Source of the DNA: Flammeovirgaceae bacterium
GTDB taxonomy: Bacteria; Bacteroidota; Bacteroidia; Cytophagales; Cyclobacteriaceae
Reading direction: 5' to 3'
NCBI GenBank assembly: GCA_947457025.1
Contig: CANGUI010000169.1
Span: 1-5,252, forward strand
DNA: 5,252 nucleotides
Positions 1 to 5,252 of this stretch are shown piece by piece. Position numbers and translations under genes: made by a program. The first letter of the stretch is position 1. Each line of letters starts with the position of its first letter. Below the pieces are notes generated by a model, which was not told the origin of the DNA, did not search any database, and saw only the letters and a program-made list of their open reading frames with translations.

Positions 1-319
1 CTTCCTCTTTATTGGAAGCTATATTCAACAGATCGGCCAGGCCGAGGATACTGAACGTGTGCGCCACTTTGTCACGCATGCCAAAAAGCACCATCACGAT
101 TCCCTTTTCTTTAAATTCTTCGATGTATGACATGAACACCCCAAGACCGGCCGAGGAGATGTACTCCAGGGCGTGGCAGTCAACCAGAATCCGGCGGCAA
201 CCATCGCCTACACATTTGGCAATGGCTAGGTCAAACTCGATGGATGAGCTGGCATCAATCTCACCCGAGACGGTCAGTACCTCGATACTCTCTTCGTGTG
301 TGCGTTTAATGTGTAGCAT
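1..319 (-). CDS. STAS-domain anti-sigma-factor antagonist (RsbV/SpoIIAA-like), 3' end outside window
   Basis: The minus strand from the ATG at 319 reads without a stop to the window edge and gives 106 residues beginning MLHIKRTHEESIEVLTVSGE. The order is that of a STAS domain: an early strand ending in GEIDASSS (residues 19-26), a hydrophobic strand RILVDC (43-48), then the signature YISSAGLGVF (53-62), and later a strand MVLFG (76-80). Ser56 aligns with the Ser that is phosphorylated in B. subtilis RsbV (Ser56) and SpoIIAA (Ser58); the usual Asp before it is Ser here, a common variant. STAS proteins of this class, when unphosphorylated, bind a serine kinase/anti-sigma factor and release its partner. 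The gene lies 33 bp after the phosphatase gene on the same strand, so it is the obvious substrate. ATG 319 is the first canonical start after the upstream TGA in this frame; no clear ribosome binding site is seen. Family assignment is firm, and the role as phosphatase substrate is inferred from context. Confidence 0.9.
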   Translation of the reverse strand, partial: MLHIKRTHEESIEVLTVSGEIDASSSIEFDLAIAKCVGDGCRRILVDCHALEYISSAGLGVFMSYIEEFKEKGIVMVLFGMRDKVAHTFSILGLADLLNIASNKEE

Positions 320-352
320 ATTCGTGATAACGGGTTGTGTGCAGTAAAGTTT

Positions 353-2425
353 TCATGTACCGATTGGTTTAAACCTGACTATCATGGTGGTGTAGTCATC
401 GTTAATCTCATCAGATCCGGTATACTCATACAATTGGCGCAGCAGGTGCTGCTGCATGTCTTTGAGGCTTTCGAACGAAATATTTTCCACGGCTGCTTTC
501 AGGCGATCATAGCCAAACTCCTCTCCAGCTGCATTTCGTGCCTCGGTAATGCCATCGGTAAACAATACCAGCATGTCACCCCGATGGTAGGGCAGGGTGT
601 AGGTATGGATGTACTTCTCGTAATCACGCGAACGTACCATACCGAGGGCAGTTCCTTTATCCTCGCAAAAGCGGGCGGTGGCGTGGGCGGCATCAAAATA
701 CAGCAGCGGACAATGACCGGCTCTGGCGTACTGAACGGTGCGGGCTTTCGTATCAATCATAAAATAGATAGCCGTTATAAAAGAACCGCGCTCCAGGCAG
801 TACACCAATGCGCGATTGGCCTGCGTCATAAAATGGGCGGGTGTTATGCCGGGCTGTTGGGAGAGGCTGTGAAAGATTCCTTTCATTTGCGACATGTGGA
901 AGGCCGCCGTGGTACCTTTTCCACTCACATCAGCAATGATCATCACAACCGTATGGTCATTGATCCTTAGCGTGTCGTAATAATCGCCACCCACCTCATC
1001 GGCCGATTCGGAAAAGGCGACCACTTCAAAGTGGGCATCGCACTCCAGCTTCTCGGGCAGCAGGCTCTTCTGAACAGCCTTGGCGATCTTTAACTCTTCC
1101 TGGTAGCGTTCATTTTGGAAAGCCTCTTCCATCAGCCTGAAATTCTCGATGGAGATTCCCGCCTGGTTGGCAAAGGCCGCCACAATACGTTTCATTTCCA
1201 TATTGAATCCTTCGGGCAATTCTTTCAGAATGGCCAACGTACCTATGGCTTTCCCCTTGACCGTGATGGGAAATGCTTCGAGGGATCGGTACTTTGCCCC
1301 TTTCAGGGAAGATAAATTCCGGGAGAAGTCATGGATTTTCTCGCGGCTTTGCTTCGACACGGACTGCCCGCGGGCTTCCAAATGATCGCGAATTGTGCGT
1401 GCCTCCTGCTCGGTGATGTGATATACATATAACTGGTGCTGGTGGCTGTTCGATTCGATTTCGAGCCAGGCAGCATCTGCAAAAACGGCCCTAACTGAAC
1501 TCTCCAGCAAAATCTTATACACACTTTCTTCGCTTTGCTCGGTTTGAATCGATTGACTGATCCGTTGAAAATTGACTACCTCTTCCAGCTTCTGTTCGAA
1601 AACCGAAGACGTGGGCAGGTTGAACAGGATCACCAGAAAGGAAAACACACTGTACAACAGCACAAAACCAATCAGGGAGATGTTGAAAAGATGTGACTGA
1701 AATGCAAAGAAGGCAGTGCTCCGGGCGGCAATCACGTCGGATAGGCGATCGGCCGTAAATGTAAAATAGCCGATGTAAAACATAACCAATACCAATAATA
1801 AAAGGCTGGTCCATTTTTGCCGGAAATTAAGATACGCCACCCACTTCATGTTAGCCGACAGCACGATGATGACCAAGCCAAGAAGAATATCGAGCAAGAG
1901 AACAGCCGTGCTGCTCAGCGGGATGGTAATGGAATCGTAGATGACTACAACGATGAGGAGCAATTCAAAGAATGCCCAGAGGCGGATCAGCCACTTTGAC
2001 TTTTGATACAAGATCAGGCGCTTCCATGCCATGAAGGCGGCCATCATGAAGCTGATGAGCAACGCCAGATTGATCTGATAGATAAAGTCGCCAAAGAGTA
2101 CGTTTTGAGGTAACTTCGTGTTGCCGAGCAGTCCAACCAGCAGGCGCAGCGCGAGCGAAGAGATGGTGGCAATCAGTCCGGTAGCAAACACTTTCCATAG
2201 CAGATCGGTGAAATTGAGTGTTTCATCGCGCTCGATGCGGAACTTGTAGAAGTAGTATAGACAAAGAATGTAGAGGTCGAGCATGACCCGCGGCAACCAT
2301 AGCGGAACATCCGGAGTGAGCCCCTTGATGTCGCTGAAGACCACCAGAATGTCGGAGTAAACCAGTACAAACCAGCAGATCAGCGAGCCAATGAAAGCCA
2401 GACGTGTTATTGCTCGGGGACGCAC
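353..2425 (-). CDS. Membrane-anchored GAF-SpoIIE/PP2C serine phosphatase
   Basis: This 690-residue protein has three parts. Residues 8-268 carry about eight hydrophobic segments (roughly 8-30, 43-62, 75-100, 110-135, 148-168, 171-190, 207-222, 246-268), an integral membrane sensor or anchor. Residues about 285-430 resemble a GAF domain. A helical linker with KIAKAVQKSLLP (446-457) leads to a SpoIIE/PP2C domain (about 465-688). Its metal-binding motifs are intact: EVGGDYYD (477-484), IADVSGKG (497-504), RAGH (568-571), LFTDGITEA (621-629) and DDYTTMIV (676-683). Such enzymes dephosphorylate a phosphoserine on a STAS antagonist, and a STAS gene follows 33 bp downstream. The start is GTG at 2425: an in-frame TAA lies six codons upstream, and the N terminus has a basic MRPRAITR before the first membrane helix. 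The next ATG, codon 48, would remove that helix. A terminator-like hairpin abuts the start. The ligand sensed is unknown. Loss of function is not suggested by any visible residue change. Confidence 0.92.
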   Translation of the reverse strand: MRPRAITRLAFIGSLICWFVLVYSDILVVFSDIKGLTPDVPLWLPRVMLDLYILCLYYFYKFRIERDETLNFTDLLWKVFATGLIATISSLALRLLVGLLGNTKLPQNVLFGDFIYQINLALLISFMMAAFMAWKRLILYQKSKWLIRLWAFFELLLIVVVIYDSITIPLSSTAVLLLDILLGLVIIVLSANMKWVAYLNFRQKWTSLLLLVLVMFYIGYFTFTADRLSDVIAARSTAFFAFQSHLFNISLIGFVLLYSVFSFLVILFNLPTSSVFEQKLEEVVNFQRISQSIQTEQSEESVYKILLESSVRAVFADAAWLEIESNSHQHQLYVYHITEQEARTIRDHLEARGQSVSKQSREKIHDFSRNLSSLKGAKYRSLEAFPITVKGKAIGTLAILKELPEGFNMEMKRIVAAFANQAGISIENFRLMEEAFQNERYQEELKIAKAVQKSLLPEKLECDAHFEVVAFSESADEVGGDYYDTLRINDHTVVMIIADVSGKGTTAAFHMSQMKGIFHSLSQQPGITPAHFMTQANRALVYCLERGSFITAIYFMIDTKARTVQYARAGHCPLLYFDAAHATARFCEDKGTALGMVRSRDYEKYIHTYTLPYHRGDMLVLFTDGITEARNAAGEEFGYDRLKAAVENISFESLKDMQQHLLRQLYEYTGSDEINDDYTTMIVRFKPIGT

Positions 2426-2453
2426 AAAAAAGCCAATCCGTTAATTGATTGGC
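2426..2453 (-). terminator. Intrinsic terminator-like hairpin upstream of the phosphatase gene
   Basis: On the minus strand the sequence reads GCCAATC, an 8-base loop, GATTGGC, then six T residues. That is a perfect 7-bp stem (2447-2453 with 2432-2438) with the T-run at 2431-2426. The T-run touches the GTG start at 2425. It is oriented to end transcripts arriving from guaB, whose stop is about 240 bp upstream. No comparable T-run follows the hairpin on the plus strand. The stem is short with four G-C pairs, so strength is moderate. It could instead act as an attenuator or be fortuitous. Confidence 0.5.
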
Positions 2454-2692
2454 CGGGTAAAAATAATTAATCCTAACTGGTTTTCTATGAGGTCGAGCTT
2501 CGGGCGGGGTATAGGGCCTTTTGAGGGATCAAAGCTTCTGGGCCGTGCAGTTGACACACGATACGTGCAGCCACAGGCGGAAGACGACTTCGTTCTTTGC
2601 CAGCGGAAAAAATAGTCTGTTTCAACTGATTTCTCTTCGTGCTTCCCGAAAGGTATCGGTAGCCAATAACCGGTCGCCCTTCTCTGTTGATG

Positions 2693-4165
2693 CTACTTGC
2701 GGCTGTAATTCGGAGCCTCTCGGGTGATGGCTACATCATGCGGGTGACTTTCGGCAACCCCGGCTGCGGTAATTTTAACGAAGCGAGCGCGCTTCAGCTT
2801 TTGCAGATCGGGGGCGCCACAGTACCCCATGCCGGCCCGGAGGCCACCGACCAGCTGGTAGAGCACTTCCGCGGCACTACCCTTGAACGGCACGCGGCCG
2901 CTGATGCCTTCGGGTACCAGTTTTTTGATGTCGTCTTCTGTATCCTGAAAATAGCGGTCTTTGGATCCGTCATCCATGGCCTCCAGCGAGCCCATGCCGC
3001 GGTAGCTTTTAAACTTACGACCTTCATAGATGATCATCTCGCCCGGCGCCTCTTCCGTGCCTGCCAGCAGCGAACCAATCATCACACTATCCGCACCGGC
3101 GGCGAGGGCTTTCACTACATCCCCCGAAAAGCGAATCCCTCCATCGGCAATGACTTTCACGTTCGAGCCTTTGATCGCTTTCGCGGATTCGGACACCGCA
3201 GTAAGCTGCGGCAGCCCAATACCGGCCACGATTCGTGTCGTACAAATGCTGCCCGGACCTACGCCTACTTTAACAGCATCAGCGCCGGCCTTCGCCAGAT
3301 CTTTGGCTGCATCGCCCGTGGCAATGTTGCCCACGATGAGGTTCAGCGCGGGGAATTTTCTTTTTACGCGTCGGGCAGCATCCATCACGCCCTTTGAGTG
3401 GCCGTGTGCCGTGTCAATACTGATCACATCTACCCCCGCTGCTTTCAGGGCTTCAATGCGTTCCACCACATCGGGCGTAACACCAACGGCGGCTCCCACG
3501 CGCAAACGCCCGTATTCGTCGTTGCAGGCGTTGGGTTTATTCTTCTTTTTCAGAATGTCTTTGTAGGTGATGAGCCCGGTGAGTTTCCCCTTCTTGTTGA
3601 CGATGGGCAACTTTTCGATCTTGTATTGCTGCAGGATGCCTTCCGCTTTTGCCAGGTTGATGCCCTCGGGTGCGGTAATCAACTTCTCGCTGGTCATGAT
3701 GTCCGCAATGGGCTTGTTCATGTCTTTCTGGAAGCGCAGGTCGCGGTTGGTGATGATGCCCACCAGTTTGCCGTTGCCATCCACCACGGGAATCCCTCCG
3801 ATCTTAAACTCGCGCATGATTTTCTCCGCATCGCGAATCGTAGAGTTAACCGGCAGCGTAACGGGGTCGAAGATCAGGCCGCTCTGGGAGCGCTTTACCC
3901 TCCGGACCTGATCGGCTTGCTGTGCGATGGTCATGTTTTTATGGATAAAGCCGAGGCCACCTTCCAGCGCCATGCCGATGGCCATTTCAGCTTCGGTTAC
4001 GGTATCCATGGCCGCGGAAACGATGGGGATGTTGAGGGTGATGTTGGCCGTTAGAAATGTATTGGTTTGCGTTTCGCGCGGCAATACTTCGCTGTAGGCG
4101 GGCACCAACAGTACATCATCGTACGTCAGGGCTTCAAAAATGAATTTGGAGGAGTCGAGGGGCAT
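2693..4165 (-). CDS. guaB: Inosine-5'-monophosphate dehydrogenase
   Basis: GuaB oxidises IMP to XMP with NAD+, the first committed step of guanine nucleotide synthesis, and works as a cytosolic tetramer/octamer. Taking the ATG at 4165, the protein has 490 residues, the usual bacterial length. It starts [20 protein letters not shown], the typical N terminus of the catalytic barrel. Two CBS domains fill about residues 95-205, the Bateman module that binds purine nucleotides in this family. The catalytic loop GPGSICTTR (303-311) contains Cys308, which forms the thioimidate with IMP. DGGIR (341-345) and [10 protein letters not shown] (388-397) bind the IMP phosphate and base. The mobile flap has the Arg404-Tyr405 pair that serves hydrolysis. 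The C terminus [11 protein letters not shown] is intact. A longer reading from a TTG at 4210 would run through the promoter and the inverted repeat, so ATG 4165 is preferred. No key residue is missing. The gene seems to be transcribed alone, from the promoter at 4197-4226. Confidence 0.98.
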   Translation of the reverse strand: MPLDSSKFIFEALTYDDVLLVPAYSEVLPRETQTNTFLTANITLNIPIVSAAMDTVTEAEMAIGMALEGGLGFIHKNMTIAQQADQVRRVKRSQSGLIFDPVTLPVNSTIRDAEKIMREFKIGGIPVVDGNGKLVGIITNRDLRFQKDMNKPIADIMTSEKLITAPEGINLAKAEGILQQYKIEKLPIVNKKGKLTGLITYKDILKKKNKPNACNDEYGRLRVGAAVGVTPDVVERIEALKAAGVDVISIDTAHGHSKGVMDAARRVKRKFPALNLIVGNIATGDAAKDLAKAGADAVKVGVGPGSICTTRIVAGIGLPQLTAVSESAKAIKGSNVKVIADGGIRFSGDVVKALAAGADSVMIGSLLAGTEEAPGEMIIYEGRKFKSYRGMGSLEAMDDGSKDRYFQDTEDDIKKLVPEGISGRVPFKGSAAEVLYQLVGGLRAGMGYCGAPDLQKLKRARFVKITAAGVAESHPHDVAITREAPNYSRK

Positions 4166-4193
4166 GGCAAATAATTCAGAACCATTATTTGCC
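4166..4193. promoter_or_regulatory. Perfect 10-bp inverted repeat directly in front of the guaB start codon
   Basis: GGCAAATAAT at 4166-4175 and ATTATTTGCC at 4184-4193 are exact reverse complements separated by 8 bp. The repeat fills the space between the -7 element (which ends at 4197) and the guaB ATG (4165-4163), so it should cover the transcription start. It could be an operator for a dimeric repressor, or a hairpin forming almost the whole 5' leader. The symmetry is seen directly; either role is inference. Confidence 0.6.
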
Positions 4194-4196
4194 GGG

Positions 4197-4226
4197 CAAA
4201 GGTAAAGCAATTCGCCGTGTCTTCAA
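4197..4226 (-). promoter_or_regulatory. Bacteroidota-type promoter for guaB
   Basis: On the minus strand TTG at 4226-4224 is followed after 19 bp by TACCTTTG at 4204-4197. This matches the Bacteroidota primary-sigma consensus (TTG or TTTG at -33, TAnnTTTG at -7) at every defined base of the -7 element. Transcription should start near 4190-4194, giving a leader of only about 25-30 nt before the ATG at 4165. Confidence 0.7.
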
Positions 4227-4423
4227 TATAAATCGGAAAATATGTGTTTCTGCACATCTGCCGACATCGAGGCACGTACCGGACGCGGTGAATCCATTGC
4301 TTTATGATATACGCTCCGGGCGCAGGCTGCCATAAGATCGTTTAACCCACCACCCCGCTCAACCATCCCTCTGTTTCGGCTCATGGAATTTTTTCGTATG
4401 ATTGGTTTTGATTCTGTTCTGCG

Positions 4424-4786
4424 ATGAAAAAAGTGAAAGATGTGGCCACGTATCTGGCTATGCAGCCGCCACCCATACGTGCGCAACTGGCTGCGATCCG
4501 CAAGATCGTTTTTCAAATGATTCCCGGTGTAGAGGAAAAAATCGGCTACGGCATGCCCGCCTATGCCTACCACGGAGTGCTACTGTACTTTGCTGCGACG
4601 CAGAAGCACATTGGCCTCTACGCGATGCCGGCCGCCATTCGCGCATTCAGCGAAGAGCTGAAGCCGTACGACACCTCAAAAGGGACCATTCGTTTTCCGT
4701 TGGGCAAACGCCTGCCAACCCAACTTATCCGCAACATCGTAAAGTTCCGCAAACAGCAGAACGAAGAAAGGGCTGCGGCCCGTTAG
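4424..4786 (+). CDS. DUF1801 family protein (YdhG/Fra-like)
   Basis: The 120-residue protein matches the pattern of the DUF1801 family: a helical start (MKKVKDVATYLAMQPPPIR), then VEEKIGYGMPAYAYHG (36-51), a strand VLLYFAA (52-58), KHIGLYAMP (61-69), and SKGTIRFPLGKRLP (85-98) before a basic C-terminal helix. The length is normal for a stand-alone member. The B. subtilis relative YdhG (Fra) has been described as a frataxin-like iron chaperone; whether that function applies here is not shown by the sequence. It is predicted to be cytosolic, with no signal peptide or membrane segment. The ATG at 4424 gives the start expected for the family. It is the only plus-strand gene in the window, diverging from guaB, and ends 8 bp before the stop of the convergent prenyltransferase gene. 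Upstream there is only a weak promoter resemblance (TATGATTG at 4397-4404, one mismatch, no good -33 element). Confidence 0.85.
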   Translation: MKKVKDVATYLAMQPPPIRAQLAAIRKIVFQMIPGVEEKIGYGMPAYAYHGVLLYFAATQKHIGLYAMPAAIRAFSEELKPYDTSKGTIRFPLGKRLPTQLIRNIVKFRKQQNEERAAAR

Positions 4787-4794
4787 CGGCACAC

Positions 4795-5252
4795 TTATTT
4801 TTCGCGTCCCAGCAGATCGAGCATGTATTGATGCAGGTCCGCCACGCGCGCATCTGGCGCTGACAATTTTTTGAGGGCGGCAAAGCCTTTCTTAAAATAC
4901 GCCGTAATCTTTTTTTCCGTTTCGGTGCGGATGTCGAGTACATCGAAGATGGCCGTTACCGCTTTTACTTTTTCGTCTTTGTCGAACGTGGTGGCGGCGA
5001 GCCAGCGCTGCAGTTCGGCAGCCTGGCTGCCGGTGGCTTTTTCGAGTGCGCGGATCAGTAAAAAAGTCTTCTTGTTGGCGATGATATCGCCGCCAACCTG
5101 TTTGCCAAACGCTTTCTGATCAGCATACACATCGAGGAGGTCATCTTTCAACTGAAACCCGATGCCGATGTTCCAGCCCATTTCGCGAAGGAGTTTGCGG
5201 TCGCGGAGTGGTGCCCCCGCCAGAATGGCGCCCAGTTCGAGGCTGAACCCCA
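4795..5252 (-). CDS. Polyprenyl diphosphate synthase (trans-isoprenyl synthase), C-terminal part
   Basis: The minus strand is open from the right window edge to the TAA at 4797-4795, giving the last 151 residues (beginning GFSLELGAILAGAP) of a class I isoprenyl diphosphate synthase. These all-helical cytosolic enzymes condense isopentenyl diphosphate with an allylic diphosphate to make C15-C40 or longer chains for quinones, carotenoids and cell-wall lipid carriers. The second aspartate-rich motif is intact: GFQLKDDLLDVYAD (visible residues 31-44, DDLLD at 36-40). It is followed by the conserved Lys in FGKQVGGDI (Lys50) and NKKTFLL. The family is usually about 320 residues, so roughly the N-terminal half, with the first DDxxD motif and the residues that set product chain length, lies beyond 5252. 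Chain length therefore cannot be assigned. The Met at 5181 is internal and not the start. The gene converges on the DUF1801 gene with 8 bp between stop codons. Confidence 0.95.
   Translation of the reverse strand, partial: GFSLELGAILAGAPLRDRKLLREMGWNIGIGFQLKDDLLDVYADQKAFGKQVGGDIIANKKTFLLIRALEKATGSQAAELQRWLAATTFDKDEKVKAVTAIFDVLDIRTETEKKITAYFKKGFAALKKLSAPDARVADLHQYMLDLLGREK

Noticed and set aside
12..347. 111-codon plus-strand open frame opposite the STAS gene
   Set aside because: The minus strand encodes a clear STAS domain here; the plus translation is an unrecognisable shadow.
335..970. 211-codon plus-strand open frame opposite the phosphatase domain
   Set aside because: It is antisense to a domain with intact SpoIIE motifs, and its translation resembles no known protein.
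2462..2490. Possible phosphatase promoter on the minus strand (TATTTTTA)
   Set aside because: The last base of the -7 consensus is wrong and no TTG lies at the expected distance.
2687..4054. Long plus-strand open frames (236, 178 and 218 codons) opposite guaB
   Set aside because: They are antisense to a fully conserved IMP dehydrogenase. Codon bias of the real gene keeps these frames free of stops.
4166..4210. N-terminal extension of guaB from a TTG at 4210
   Set aside because: It would add 15 residues not typical of the family and would translate through the predicted promoter and inverted repeat.
4374..4404. Possible promoter for the DUF1801 gene (TATGATTG with an upstream TTTC)
   Set aside because: One mismatch in the -7 element and no proper TTG at -33; too weak to list.
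4223..4573. 116-codon minus-strand open frame across the guaB/DUF1801 intergenic region
   Set aside because: It overlaps the DUF1801 coding region in antisense and has no recognisable motif. The intergenic part (4227-4423) shows no other feature I can support.
4770..4781. Small GC hairpin (GGGC, 4-base loop, GCCC) at the end of the DUF1801 gene as a terminator
   Set aside because: The stem is only 4 bp and no T-run follows directly.

Overview
The window looks like chromosomal DNA from a member of the Bacteroidota, probably of the Cytophagales type. The evidence is indirect. There is a near-consensus Bacteroidota promoter (TTG, 19 bp spacer, TACCTTTG) in front of the IMP dehydrogenase gene. 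Start codons lack an obvious Shine-Dalgarno sequence. The protein sequences also fit that phylum by eye. Base composition is moderate and even. I see no insertion sequence, phage gene, tRNA, rRNA or CRISPR array.

Layout from left to right. Positions 1-319 (minus) hold the N-terminal 106 residues of a STAS-domain anti-sigma-factor antagonist, cut by the window edge. Positions 353-2425 (minus) hold a 690-residue membrane-anchored protein with about eight membrane helices, a GAF-like sensor region and a SpoIIE/PP2C phosphatase domain. These two genes are 33 bp apart on the same strand and form the upstream half of a partner-switching signalling cassette; a kinase/anti-sigma partner, if there is one, would lie beyond position 1. 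A 267-bp gap follows, with a terminator-like hairpin directly against the GTG start of the phosphatase gene. Positions 2693-4165 (minus) encode full-length IMP dehydrogenase (GuaB), with its own promoter and a perfect 10-bp inverted repeat between promoter and start codon. Positions 4166-4423 are a divergent intergenic region. Positions 4424-4786 (plus) encode a small DUF1801 (YdhG/Fra-like) protein. Its stop lies 8 bp from the stop of a convergent gene at 4795-5252 (minus), the C-terminal half of a polyprenyl diphosphate synthase cut by the right edge.

Functionally these look like ordinary housekeeping genes (guanine nucleotide synthesis, isoprenoid chain synthesis) next to a regulatory module that probably turns a membrane or cytoplasmic signal into dephosphorylation of a STAS protein. 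I do not see a convincing new biological system. The points most worth a second look are the inverted repeat over the guaB transcription and translation start, the terminator abutting the phosphatase start codon, and the multi-domain phosphatase/STAS pair.
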